Below, one piece after another: positions 47,851 to 55,987 of a DNA stretch of 64,000 nt (the first letter of the stretch is position 1; each line of letters starts with the position of its first letter). Under the pieces are notes generated by a model. It did no database searches. It saw only the letters and a list, made by a program, of their open reading frames with translations, and was not told the DNA's origin. The DNA lies in assembly GCF_027498035.1 (NCBI RefSeq), contig NZ_CP114978.1, positions 868,001 through 932,000 on the forward strand, read 5' to 3'. Made by a program: the position numbers and the translations under genes. This DNA is from Pseudoxanthomonas sp. (lineage in GTDB: Bacteria; Pseudomonadota; Gammaproteobacteria; Xanthomonadales; Xanthomonadaceae).

Positions 47851-49176
47851 TCAACCTTCCAGCGTGGGCTGGCGCGTCGCGCAATGGGCCACGCATTGCT
47901 GGATCTGCTCGAAGTTGTCCATGCCGTACCAGAACACCTTCCACTTCTCCTGCTTGAAGCAGCCGTCGGACTCGGCGTAGTAGAAGATGTTGATCTGGTT
48001 GTTGTGGCGCGAACGCCAGAACAGCTGCGGGGTTTCCTCGCGCATCACGTTCCAGACCGCGCGGCCCAGGCCTTCGCCCTGCGCATCGTCGGACACGGCG
48101 AACTTGTCCAAGTACACCATGCCGTCGCCATCGGTGAGGATGATCGCGGTGCGGTAGTTCTCGCTCACATACGCGCGCAGCAGCTTGGTTTTCTCGAAGT
48201 AATCAGGCACCAGGCTGCGGCGGAAGCTGGATTCGATCAGCGCCTTCAGTTTGGGCAGGTCCAGTTCATCCCACGAGGTCGCCCTGAGGACACGCTCGCC
48301 GCGACGGACCAGCGTGCCCGAGCCCTTGTGGGTAAACAGTTCCTTGGCCAGGTCCGCGGGCCGGGTGATCGACACCGACGACTCCATCGGCAGCTTGTCC
48401 AGCAGGTCCTTGATCTGTTCGATCTTGACCTTCATGCCACCGTGGATCCACGGCTGGGCGATCAGGTGGTCGTATTCGGTGGACAGGTTGATCGAGTCGA
48501 TCACCTTGCCCTGCTCGTCCAGCAGGCCACCGGTGCCGGTGAGGAAGATGATCTTGTACGGCTGCAATTCGCGCACCAGCTCGTTGGCGGCGAAGTCCGC
48601 GTTGATGTTGAGGATCTGCCCGGACGGAGTTTCGCCCAGGCTGGTGATCACCGGGATCGAACCGGCCTGCAGGCTGGCTTCGATCGGCGCCAGGTTGACG
48701 CCCTTGACCTCGCCGACCAGGCCGTAGGTGTCCTGGTCGAGGTAATCGGCCTCGAACACGCCGCCGGTGATCGACGTGGCGCGCGCACCGGCGGCCTGCA
48801 ACGCTTCGACCAGTTTCAGGTTGGAGGCCTGGAACACCTTGCGCACGATCGCCAGGCCTTCGGGCGAAGTCACGCGCAGGCCGCCGACGGTCTGCTTGAC
48901 GATGCCGGCGGCAGACAACTCGGCATCCAGTTGCGGGCCGGCGCCGTGCAGCACGATCGGGGTCAGGCCGACTTCCTGCAGGAAGGTCAGCGACGAAGTC
49001 AGGTCTTCCAGTTCGTCGCGCAGCACCGCGCCGCCCACCTTCACCACCGCAAAGCGTTTGGCATCGAGCTGCGAGAAACGCTTGAGGTACTGGCTGATTT
49101 CCTTCGCGCTGGCCATGCTCGAAAGCAAGCGCACGATGGTCTGGCGGGTCTGGGCGTTGGTGACAGTGATGTTCAC
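47851..49176 (-). CDS. argB: Bifunctional N-acetylglutamate synthase/kinase
   Basis: One protein makes N-acetylglutamate from acetyl-CoA and glutamate, then phosphorylates it. The 441-residue product has an amino acid kinase domain (about 1-290; VVKVGGA at 45-51, [32 protein letters not shown]) and a C-terminal vertebrate-like GNAT domain (about 300-441; [44 protein letters not shown]). This fused NAGS/K form is known from xanthomonads. I chose the GTG at 49176 because [23 protein letters not shown] then lies close to the start as in the family; a TTG at 49233 is possible. A 90-base gap precedes it. Confidence 0.93.
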   Translation of the reverse strand: MNITVTNAQTRQTIVRLLSSMASAKEISQYLKRFSQLDAKRFAVVKVGGAVLRDELEDLTSSLTFLQEVGLTPIVLHGAGPQLDAELSAAGIVKQTVGGLRVTSPEGLAIVRKVFQASNLKLVEALQAAGARATSITGGVFEADYLDQDTYGLVGEVKGVNLAPIEASLQAGSIPVITSLGETPSGQILNINADFAANELVRELQPYKIIFLTGTGGLLDEQGKVIDSINLSTEYDHLIAQPWIHGGMKVKIEQIKDLLDKLPMESSVSITRPADLAKELFTHKGSGTLVRRGERVLRATSWDELDLPKLKALIESSFRRSLVPDYFEKTKLLRAYVSENYRTAIILTDGDGMVYLDKFAVSDDAQGEGLGRAVWNVMREETPQLFWRSRHNNQINIFYYAESDGCFKQEKWKVFWYGMDNFEQIQQCVAHCATRQPTLEG

Positions 49177-49266
49177 GGTGTGCGGCGGGACTCTTGAGGG
49201 TGACGGGCGGCGCGAAGCCGTCGGCTTGTGCAAAGGGACGAACGGATCAGGCGTGCGGCAGGCGGA

Positions 49267-50364
49267 TCACGGCGCGCCATTGATGATCTTGTGGACCGAT
49301 TCGGCGTAGCGCTGCAGCTGCTCCAGCGTCACGAACTCATCAGCCGTATGCGCCTGGGCGATGTCGCCCGGGCCGTACACCAGTGCGGTGTAACCGCCAG
49401 CGGAAAACAGCGAGGCCTCGGTCCAGAAGTCGACCGCGTTGCCGATCGGCAAGTCCAGCGCATCGGCCACGTCGCGCGCGGCCAGGCGCTTGTCCTCGGC
49501 GCGGGCGATGTCGCCCGAGGGCAGGCTCGGGCCGCGGAAGGTCTCGGCGAAGCTTGCTGCAGCCGGCTCGGCGAAACCGGCAAAGGTTTCCAGCAACTGG
49601 TCCACGTCCATCGATGGCAACGGACGAAAGCCGAATCGCAGCTCGGTCGCCGGCGCGATCATGTTGGCCTTGATCCCACCTTCGACCCGGCCGATGTTGA
49701 AGCGCAAGCCGGTCAGCCCACCGAAGCGCGCATGGCTGAGCGATTCGACATGGTCCAGCGCGCGGCCACCCCAGCGCATCGCCTGGTGCAGCGCACTGGC
49801 CGACGGATCCTGCTTGCCCGATGCGTGGCCCGCACGCCCGGCGAAATGCATCAGCACCGAGCTGATCCCGCGATGGGCCAGCACCGCTTCGCTCATGGTC
49901 GGCTCGGCGACCAAGATCGCCTCGTACGGCAGCCCATGGGCCAGGAACGCGGCGATGCAGCGCGGATCGTTGGCTTCTTCGTCGGACGAAAACAGGAACG
50001 CCGCATCGCCATCACCGGCGTTGGCCGCGGCCAGCAGCGCCGCCGCCGCGCCCTTGATGTCACACACGCCCAGGCCGACCACGCGATCAGGCTCACGGCG
50101 CATCACGTGCGGATCGGCACTCCAGTGCGGCGAATCGGGCACGGTGTCCAGGTGCACGTTGAACAGGTACTTCGGCGTGCCACGCACCGCGTACAGGCTG
50201 ACTGCACCCGCACCGTGGTCGATCACTTCCACGTTGAACCCGGGCAGGTTGGCGCGCAGGTAATCGAAGATGCCATCGGTGCCGATCGCACGCGGCGGAT
50301 TGCGGGTATCGAAGGACACCAGCTGTTCCAGGTGCGTCAGGGTACTGTCGAGAAGCGTGGTCAT
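49267..50364 (-). CDS. argE': N-acetyl-L-citrulline deacetylase
   Basis: M20-family deacetylase that removes acetate from N-acetylcitrulline, the product of the adjacent carbamoyltransferase, giving citrulline for ArgG. The 365-residue protein has the metal-binding and catalytic residues His71 (NVHLDTVP), Asp102 (VCDIKGA), Glu129/Glu130 (FSSDEEAND) and Glu154 (VAEPT). In sequence alone it could be acetylornithine deacetylase or succinyl-diaminopimelate desuccinylase. The presence of acetylornithine carbamoyltransferase in the same operon makes acetylcitrulline the expected substrate. Confidence 0.88.
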   Translation of the reverse strand: MTTLLDSTLTHLEQLVSFDTRNPPRAIGTDGIFDYLRANLPGFNVEVIDHGAGAVSLYAVRGTPKYLFNVHLDTVPDSPHWSADPHVMRREPDRVVGLGVCDIKGAAAALLAAANAGDGDAAFLFSSDEEANDPRCIAAFLAHGLPYEAILVAEPTMSEAVLAHRGISSVLMHFAGRAGHASGKQDPSASALHQAMRWGGRALDHVESLSHARFGGLTGLRFNIGRVEGGIKANMIAPATELRFGFRPLPSMDVDQLLETFAGFAEPAAASFAETFRGPSLPSGDIARAEDKRLAARDVADALDLPIGNAVDFWTEASLFSAGGYTALVYGPGDIAQAHTADEFVTLEQLQRYAESVHKIINGAP

Positions 50365-50391
50365 TGCAGAAGTCTTGTGTGGCGCGAAAGG

Positions 50392-50826
50392 TCAGGCCGT
50401 GGCCCGGGAATAGATGTCGATGTCGACGATTTCCATCAGCCGTTCCGGGCGTTCCACCACGGAAAACCCGTGCTGCGCGTACAACCCGTGCGCATCGAAG
50501 GTGGCCAGCATGAAGCGGCGCAGGCCCTGCAGCTGCGGATGGCCCAGGATCGCAACCACCAGCTGCTTGCTGTAACCCTGGCCTCGATGCTCGGGCAGCA
50601 CGAACACATCGGCCAGATAGGCGAAGGTCGCCAGGTCGGTGATCACCCGCGCGAACGCCACCTGGCCCACGCCATCGAGGTAACCGCCGAAGCACAGCGA
50701 GCCGTCGATGGCCCGCTGCACCACGTCCAGCGGAATCTGCCTGGACCAGTACGCGTTACGCAGGAATCCGTGGATCAGGGGAACGTCGAGTTCCCCCTTG
50801 TCATTGCTGATGCGCAGCACGGTCAT
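50392..50826 (-). CDS. Small GNAT acetyltransferase between argG and argE'
   Basis: A 144-residue GCN5-type acetyltransferase with the acetyl-CoA loop in VFVLPEHRGQGYSKQLVVAIL, preceded by LATFAYLADV. ATFDAHGLYAQHGFSVVERPERLMEIVDIDIYSR forms the C-terminal strand-helix-strand. It lies 8 bases after argG and 27 bases before argE', in a tight operon position. No enzymatic step in the acetylated arginine pathway clearly needs it, so it may acetylate an intermediate or detoxify a by-product; this is speculation. Confidence 0.82.
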   Translation of the reverse strand: MTVLRISNDKGELDVPLIHGFLRNAYWSRQIPLDVVQRAIDGSLCFGGYLDGVGQVAFARVITDLATFAYLADVFVLPEHRGQGYSKQLVVAILGHPQLQGLRRFMLATFDAHGLYAQHGFSVVERPERLMEIVDIDIYSRATA

Positions 50827-50834
50827 GGCGTCGA

Positions 50835-52031
50835 TCAGCCGTGGTTGACCTGGGCGTACAGGGTGGAGCTCATGCCGAACAGCTTGATGAAGCCCTCGGC
50901 TTCCTCCACGCCCCAGTCGGCCGACTGCGCGTAGGTGGCACCCTTGGCGTTGAGCAGGTGCGGCGACTTCACCGCCACGGCCTCGACGCGACCACCGTCG
51001 CTGCGCAGCACGACTTCACCGTTGACCTTGGCCTGCGAAGACTTCAGGAAGGCTTCGATGTCGGACTTGAGCGGGTCGTGGTAGAAGCCTTCGTACACCA
51101 GCTCGACCCACTTGCGCGCCACTTCCGGCTTGAAGCGGTTCTGCTGCTTGGTCAGCACCGCGTCTTCCAGCGCGCGGTGCGCGGCCAGCAGCGAGACCAG
51201 GCCCGGGGCTTCGAACACGATGCGGCCCTTCAGGCCGATCACGGTGTCGCCGGTATACACGCCACGGCCCACGCCATAGGCCGCGAACAGCTTGTTGAGC
51301 TTGGCCAGGATCTTCTCGCCGGCGAGCTTCTCACCATCAATCGCGACCGCTTCGCCTTCGACGAAGGTCAGGGTCACCGACAGCGGTGCTTCGGGCCATT
51401 CGGCGCGGGTCGCGCACCAGCCGCGGGCACCTTCGCCCGGGGCTTCCCAACGGTCGATCTCGCCACCGGACATGGTCAGGCCCAGCAGGTTCTCGTTGAT
51501 GGTGTAGGCCTGCTGCTTGGCACGCACGCCGAAGCCACGGTCTTCCAGGTACTTCTGCTCGTAGGCACGGGTCTGGGTGTGCTCCTTCTGGATCTCGCGG
51601 ATCGGGGCGACGATCTCGTAGTCACCCAGCGCCTTGACCGCCAGGTCGAAACGCACCTGGTCGTTGCCCATGCCGGTGCAGCCATGCGCGATGGCCTTGG
51701 TGCCCAGCTCGGCGGCGCGCTTGAGCGCGGCATCGACGATCAGGTAACGGTCGGACACCAGCAGCGGGTACTGGCCCTGGTAGCCCTCGCCAGCCCACAC
51801 GAACGGCTTGACGAAGCCATTCCAGATCGCCGGGCCGCCATCGACGGTGACGTGGCTGGCCGCACCCAGTTCAGCGGCGCGCTTCTCGATGAAATCGCGC
51901 TCCTCGGCATCCACGCCACCGGTATCGGCGAACACGGTGTGCACGGCGTAGCCCTTTTCCTGCAGGTAGGGAATGCAGAAGCTGGTGTCCAGGCCGCCGG
52001 AGAAGGCCAGCACGATGTCTTTCTTGCTCAT
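50835..52031 (-). CDS. argG: Argininosuccinate synthase
   Basis: Joins citrulline and aspartate with ATP to form argininosuccinate. The 398-residue product has the N-type ATP pyrophosphatase loop [15 protein letters not shown] at 9-23, [16 protein letters not shown], and [14 protein letters not shown]. It belongs to the shorter type I subfamily by length. It is the second gene of the operon, 27 bases after argF', and feeds argH. Confidence 0.95.
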   Translation of the reverse strand: MSKKDIVLAFSGGLDTSFCIPYLQEKGYAVHTVFADTGGVDAEERDFIEKRAAELGAASHVTVDGGPAIWNGFVKPFVWAGEGYQGQYPLLVSDRYLIVDAALKRAAELGTKAIAHGCTGMGNDQVRFDLAVKALGDYEIVAPIREIQKEHTQTRAYEQKYLEDRGFGVRAKQQAYTINENLLGLTMSGGEIDRWEAPGEGARGWCATRAEWPEAPLSVTLTFVEGEAVAIDGEKLAGEKILAKLNKLFAAYGVGRGVYTGDTVIGLKGRIVFEAPGLVSLLAAHRALEDAVLTKQQNRFKPEVARKWVELVYEGFYHDPLKSDIEAFLKSSQAKVNGEVVLRSDGGRVEAVAVKSPHLLNAKGATYAQSADWGVEEAEGFIKLFGMSSTLYAQVNHG

Positions 52032-52058
52032 GATCGAAACGTCCGAAGAAGTGGGGGT

Positions 52059-53069
52059 TTATTGCGAAATCAGGGCGGCCATGATCGCCTTCTGCACGTG
52101 CAGTCGGTTTTCGGCCTCATTGATGGCGATGCACTGTGGCGAGTCCATGACCGCGTCGGTGGCTTTCACGTTCCGGCGCAGCGGTAGGCAGTGGCTGAAG
52201 ACGCCGTTGTTGGTCAGGGCCATCTTGGCTTCGTCCACGATGAAGTGCTTGTAGTGGTCGCGGATCGGCTTTTCCGGACCCCAGTTACCGAAGTACGGCA
52301 GCGCGCCCCAGCTCTTGGCGTACACGACGTCGGCATTGGCGTAGGCGCTGTTGATGTCGTGGCTGACCTGGATCGAGCCGCCGCTTTCGTCGACGTTGTC
52401 CTGGGCCCAGCCCATATAGCGCTCATCCAGGATGTAGTCCGGCGTCGGGCACAGCAGGGTCACGTCCATGCCCATGCGCGTGGCAATGGTCAGGGCCGAA
52501 TTGGCCACTGCGGTGTTGAGCGGCTTGGGATGGTAGGTCCAGGTCAGCACGTATTTCTTGCCGCGCAGGTCCTGGGTGCCGAAGTGCTCCTGCAGCGCCA
52601 TCACGTGGGCCAGCTCCTGGCACGGATGGGTGATGGTCTCCATGTTGATGACCGGCACCGGGCAGTACTTGGCGAAGCTCTTGAGCACGCGGTCCTGGCG
52701 GTCGATCTGCCAGTCCACGAACTTCGGGAACGCACGCACCGCGACGATGTCGGCATAGCGCCCCAGCACCTGCGCCACTTCGGCGATGTGCTCTTCGGTA
52801 TCGCCGTCCATCACCGTGCCCAGGTCGAACTCGATCGGCCACGCGTCCTTGCCCGGCTGCAGCACCACGGCATGGCCGCCCAGCTGGAAGGTGCCCAGCT
52901 CGAAGCTGGTCCGCGTGCGCATGGAGGGATTGAAGAACACCAGTGCCACGGACTTGCCTTTCAGCTCGCTGCCCAGCTTGTTGCGCTTGAACAGCGCAGC
53001 CTGGGTCAACAGGGCGTCCAGGTCCGGGCGGGACCAGTCCTGGGTGTTCAGGAAGTGCTTCATGGCCAT
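52059..53069 (-). CDS. argF': N-acetylornithine carbamoyltransferase
   Basis: Transfers the carbamoyl group to N-acetylornithine, making N-acetylcitrulline; it replaces the usual ornithine carbamoyltransferase. The 336-residue protein shows the residues that define this variant in X. campestris: the carbamoyl-phosphate loop SMRTRT at 49-54, Trp77, Glu92 (the acetylornithine determinant), HPCQE at 148-152, HCLP at 293-296 and the carboxylated Lys302. MAMKHFLNTQDWS at the N-terminus fixes the ATG at 53069, with AAGGAT upstream. The frame stays open to 53312, but that segment holds a leader ORF, hairpins and a terminator. It is the first structural gene of the arginine operon and is probably controlled by attenuation. 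Confidence 0.95.
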   Translation of the reverse strand: MAMKHFLNTQDWSRPDLDALLTQAALFKRNKLGSELKGKSVALVFFNPSMRTRTSFELGTFQLGGHAVVLQPGKDAWPIEFDLGTVMDGDTEEHIAEVAQVLGRYADIVAVRAFPKFVDWQIDRQDRVLKSFAKYCPVPVINMETITHPCQELAHVMALQEHFGTQDLRGKKYVLTWTYHPKPLNTAVANSALTIATRMGMDVTLLCPTPDYILDERYMGWAQDNVDESGGSIQVSHDINSAYANADVVYAKSWGALPYFGNWGPEKPIRDHYKHFIVDEAKMALTNNGVFSHCLPLRRNVKATDAVMDSPQCIAINEAENRLHVQKAIMAALISQ

Positions 53070-53141
53070 CGAATCATCCTTACTGCGTGGGCGGCGCGCG
53101 ATGCGCGGTTGCGGTTGAAACTTCTTGGTAACGCGAAAACG

Positions 53142-53170
53142 AAAAAACCCAGCCTGTTGGCTGGGTTTTT
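53142..53170 (-). terminator. Attenuator terminator upstream of argF'
   Basis: On the minus strand a perfect 12-bp stem with an AAAAACCCAGCC left arm, an AACA loop, and a right arm running into six T residues. It ends 73 bases before the argF' start codon and 34 bases after the leader ORF stop, so it would stop transcription before the operon. It could read in either direction. Confidence 0.9.
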
Positions 53171-53182
53171 CCGGTAAACAAG

Positions 53183-53227
53183 CGACGACCTCCGGTGACC
53201 CAGCTAGTTGCAGGTTTCCGGTCGACG
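53183..53227 (-). promoter_or_regulatory. Arg attenuator: protector and antiterminator segments
   Basis: Protector (1:2): CGTCGACCGG (53227-53218), made of the Arg23-Arg24-Pro25 codons, pairs with CCGGAGGTCGTCG (53195-53183) with a small bulge and one mismatch. Antiterminator (2:3): GCTGGGT (53204-53198), starting in the leader stop codon, pairs with ACCCAGC (53166-53160) of the terminator's left arm, and CCGG (53195-53192) pairs with CCGG (53174-53171) inside it. A ribosome stalled on Arg codons would block 1:2 and free 2 to break the terminator; fast translation would cover segment 2 and let the terminator form. Confidence 0.75.
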
Positions 53228-53293
53228 AGCACGCGATGTCATTCCCGAGGCCATCCGGGCGGAACTTGCGTACTGGTGCGAAGAGGTCTTCAT
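53204..53293 (-). CDS. Arginine leader peptide (predicted, 29 residues)
   Basis: ATG at 53293 to TAG at 53206-53204. The peptide starts MKTSSHQYAS and ends SRARRPETCN. Four of 29 codons are Arg, three of them in the run Arg21-Ala-Arg23-Arg24 just before the stop. It precedes the arginine biosynthetic operon, overlaps the protector hairpin and is followed by an intrinsic terminator. This is the classical layout of his, trp or thr leaders. The ribosome-binding site is weak (GAGGA about 12-16 bases upstream, which could instead be part of the -10 region). No function other than being translated is expected. Confidence 0.72.
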   Translation of the reverse strand: MKTSSHQYASSARMASGMTSRARRPETCN

Positions 53294-53367
53294 AGGGCGC
53301 GCATCCTCGCATGGGCCATGACCGTGGCGCAAGGCCTGGCGCGCGTCACTTCAAGCGGCATGACGCG

Positions 53368-53901
53368 CTAGGGGTTGCCCGCGCGGATCTGGCCAGGGGC
53401 GTACGGCATCACCGACACGCGGATCCGCAACCGGTTGCCGGGATCTTCGGCCAGGCGCGAACGGTATTTGGTGCCCTTGTAGACGTAGTCCACGTCATAG
53501 GCGATCGGGCTGCGGAATTCGCGCTCGACCGTGACCATGCGGCAGTTCTGCCCGGTCGCCACCGGCGCAGGCGATGCATTGGCATCAGCCCGTGCCGCAT
53601 CCTTGTCATCCTTGTCGTCACTGCCAAAGATGCCCTTGACCGAATCGACCATGCGCGCGATCCGGCCCTCCTCCTTCGGCTTGTCGCCGCTGGCTGCGTC
53701 CTTGGACGCATCGGCAGGCGGATCGCATTGCTGCTCGGTCCGGGTGGCGCGCAGGACCTGGTAGACCGGCTCGACCGACAGCACCTGGGCATAGTCGATG
53801 CGCACGTTCTCCATCGGAACCACCGTCGCCTGCTGGGCAAACGCGGCCGGGACCGGGGCCGACAGACAGGCAAGCAGGAGGGCGCGGAAAGCTCGGGGCA
53901 T
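53368..53901 (-). CDS. Exported protein resembling the ends of 17-kDa surface antigen proteins
   Basis: A 177-residue protein with a signal peptide (LLLACLSAPVPAAFAQQ). The N-terminal ENVRIDYAQVLSVEPVYQVLRATRTEQQC and C-terminal CRMVTVEREFRSPIAYDVDYVYKGTKYRSRLAEDPGNRLRIRVSVMP strongly recall the two conserved flanks of glycine-zipper 2TM (17-kDa antigen) proteins. The central glycine zipper is missing and is replaced by a charged, disordered linker (about 65-115) rich in Lys, Asp and Ala. Two Cys residues may form a disulfide. Function unknown; the gene ends 75 bases before the arginine leader ORF. Confidence 0.7.
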   Translation of the reverse strand: MPRAFRALLLACLSAPVPAAFAQQATVVPMENVRIDYAQVLSVEPVYQVLRATRTEQQCDPPADASKDAASGDKPKEEGRIARMVDSVKGIFGSDDKDDKDAARADANASPAPVATGQNCRMVTVEREFRSPIAYDVDYVYKGTKYRSRLAEDPGNRLRIRVSVMPYAPGQIRAGNP

Positions 53902-53983
53902 GCAGCAACACTATAAGCAACTGACGACGGGGTCGACGACAGCACAGTGTAGGCAGCGCGGAACACTCGGGGCTGAATCCGGG

Positions 53984-54013
53984 CTGTCAGCGATCCTGGC
54001 GGCTCGCTAGAAT
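53984..54013 (+). promoter_or_regulatory. Candidate cysS promoter
   Basis: CTGTCA at 53984-53989 and TAGAAT at 54008-54013, 18 bases apart, 28 bases before the cysS ATG. The -10 element is five of six to consensus and the -35 four of six. Confidence 0.5.
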
Positions 54014-54041
54014 CGCAGACCTGCTTCCAACGCCTGCCCCC

Positions 54042-55409
54042 ATGTCCCTGCAGCTGTTCAACACCCTGTCGCGCACCGTCGAACCCTTCGCCCCGTTGGA
54101 ACCGACCTGCCCCACCCTGTATGTGTGCGGCCCGACGGTCTACAACTACGTGCATATCGGCAATGCGCGCGGCCCGGTGGTGTTCGGCGTGCTGGCCCAG
54201 TTGCTGCGCCGGCGCTTCGGCAACCTGCGCTACGCGCGCAACATCACCGACGTGGACGACAAGATCAACACAGCCGCAGCCGAACAGGGCGTGCCGATCT
54301 CGACCATCACCGACAAGTTCGCCGCCGCCTATCGCGCCGACATGGCCGCGTTGGGCGTGGTACCCCCGGACATCGAGCCGGAAGCCACCGCGCACATCCC
54401 GCAGATCATCACCATGATCGAATCGCTGATCGACGGCGGCCACGCCTATGCCGCCGAAGGCCACGTGCTGTTCTCGGTGAGCTCGTTCGCCAAGTACGGC
54501 CAGCTGTCGGGCCGCGATCCGGAGGAAATGCTGGCCGGTGCGCGCGTGGACGTAGCACCGTACAAGCGCGATGCCGGCGATTTCGTGCTGTGGAAACCCT
54601 CCATCGATGCGCTACCCGGCTGGGAATCGCCATGGGGCCGCGGACGCCCGGGCTGGCATATCGAATGCTCGGCCATGGCCGCCGCGCACCTGGGCGAAAC
54701 CATCGACATCCATGCCGGCGGCGTGGATCTGCAATTCCCGCACCATGAAAACGAAGTGGCGCAGAGCGAATGCGCGCATGGCGGCCGGACCTTCGCCCGG
54801 TTCTGGATGCACAACGGCATGCTCAACTTCGGCGGCACCAAGATGAGCAAGTCGATCGGCAACATCGAACGCGTGCACGACCTGCTGCAGCAGCACCCAC
54901 CGGAAGCGCTGCGCTACGCGCTGCTGTCGGCGCATTACCGGCAACCGCTGGAATGGTCCGATGGCCTGATCGAGCAGTCCGTGCGCACCCTGGACCGGCT
55001 GTACGGCACGCTGCGCGACCTGGCGGACGTGGAAGCGGAAACCCGCATTCCGGCCAGCATCGAAGCGGCACTGGATGATGACCTCAACACCCCGCAGGCA
55101 CTGGCCGAAGTGGCGCGCATCGCCGGCGAAGCCCGCAAGGCCGACGAAGGCCAGGACCGCGAGACATTGAAGTCGCAGCTGCTTGGCGCAGGCCTCGCGC
55201 TTGGCCTGTTGCAGCAGTCGCCGAGCGCCTGGTTCAACCGCGGCACCTCCAGCGACGACGATGCCCGCATCCAGGCGTTGGTCGAGGAACGCAGCACCGC
55301 CAAGGCGGCGCGTGATTTCACCCGCGCCGATGCCATCCGCCAGCAGCTCGCCGACGAAGGCGTCTTACTGGAAGACACCGCCCAGGGCGTGCGCTGGAAG
55401 CGCGCTTGA
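54042..55409 (+). CDS. cysS: Cysteinyl-tRNA synthetase
   Basis: Class I synthetase that charges tRNA-Cys. The 455-residue protein has the HIGH-type motif HIGNARG, the Zn-binding residues (Cys in YVCGPTVYN, Cys in HIECSAMA and His in [12 protein letters not shown]) and the KMSKS loop in [10 protein letters not shown]. The C-terminal anticodon-binding part ends [15 protein letters not shown]. Length is usual. It is followed after a REP pair by sufE. Confidence 0.96.
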   Translation: MSLQLFNTLSRTVEPFAPLEPTCPTLYVCGPTVYNYVHIGNARGPVVFGVLAQLLRRRFGNLRYARNITDVDDKINTAAAEQGVPISTITDKFAAAYRADMAALGVVPPDIEPEATAHIPQIITMIESLIDGGHAYAAEGHVLFSVSSFAKYGQLSGRDPEEMLAGARVDVAPYKRDAGDFVLWKPSIDALPGWESPWGRGRPGWHIECSAMAAAHLGETIDIHAGGVDLQFPHHENEVAQSECAHGGRTFARFWMHNGMLNFGGTKMSKSIGNIERVHDLLQQHPPEALRYALLSAHYRQPLEWSDGLIEQSVRTLDRLYGTLRDLADVEAETRIPASIEAALDDDLNTPQALAEVARIAGEARKADEGQDRETLKSQLLGAGLALGLLQQSPSAWFNRGTSSDDDARIQALVEERSTAKAARDFTRADAIRQQLADEGVLLEDTAQGVRWKRA

Positions 55410-55422
55410 CCTACTACACACT

Positions 55423-55526
55423 CGTCATCCCCACGAAAGCGGGGATTCACGGCCTTTCCTGACAAGCCCTGCGCACGCAGGATGCCCCGGCCAAGCCACT
55501 AGGTTCCCGCCTTCGCGGGAATGACG
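55423..55526. repeat. Inverted pair of REP-like palindromes between cysS and sufE
   Basis: The left unit CGTCATCCCC-ACGAAAGC-GGGGATTCA (55423-55449) and the right unit GGTTCCCGC-CTTC-GCGGGAATGACG (55502-55526) are inverted copies of the same element, each a palindrome with a CGTCAT/ATGACG outer tail. They are separated by about 52 bases. Related to the copy at 44431-44458. Confidence 0.8.
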
Positions 55527-55546
55527 ACTTAAAGAGATCCACCGAC

Positions 55547-55987
55547 GTGACTAACACTGTGTTCCCGCTCGAACCCACCGCTGCCGATGCACAGGCCGCG
55601 ATCAAGGAAGAGTTCGCCTTCTTCTCCGACTGGGCCGAGCGCTACCAGTACCTGATCGACCTGGGTCGCAAGCTGCCCGCGTTCCCGGAGGAGTGGAAGA
55701 CCGAGGAACACCGCCTGCTCGGCTGCCAGTCGATGGTCTGGATCGTGCCGCAGGGCAACGCTGGCAAACTCGAATTCCAGGCCGTCAGCGATTCGGCCAT
55801 CGTCTCGGGCCTGATCTTCCTGGCGCTGCGCGTGTACTCGGGCCGCTCGGCGCAGGAAATCCTGTCGACCGATCCTGACTACATTGCCGACATCGGCCTG
55901 GCCAAGCACCTGTCGCCCACCCGCAGCAATGGCCTGGCCGCACTGCTGGCCTTCATCCGCGAGACCGCCAAGGCGCAAGCCGCGTGA
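55547..55987 (+). CDS. sufE: SufE-family sulfur acceptor
   Basis: Accepts persulfide sulfur from a SufS/CsdA-type cysteine desulfurase for Fe-S assembly. The 146-residue protein has the conserved Cys60 in RLLGCQSMVWI and the family pattern WAERYQYLIDLGRKLPAFP. It starts with GTG at 55547. Its stop overlaps the GTG of the following MFS gene by four bases. No suf operon is near, so it may be the CsdE-like or stand-alone type. Confidence 0.88.
   Translation: MTNTVFPLEPTAADAQAAIKEEFAFFSDWAERYQYLIDLGRKLPAFPEEWKTEEHRLLGCQSMVWIVPQGNAGKLEFQAVSDSAIVSGLIFLALRVYSGRSAQEILSTDPDYIADIGLAKHLSPTRSNGLAALLAFIRETAKAQAA

Noticed and set aside
53142..53170. Terminator of the upstream exported-protein gene rather than an attenuator
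   Set aside because: It lies almost 200 bases beyond that gene's stop, leaves no recognisable promoter between it and argF', and its left arm pairs with a sequence at the leader stop codon. The alternative is not fully excluded.
53070..53312. An N-terminal extension of argF' of about 80 residues
   Set aside because: The family starts at 53069; the extension runs through a terminator hairpin and shows no similarity. The segment is better explained as a regulatory leader.
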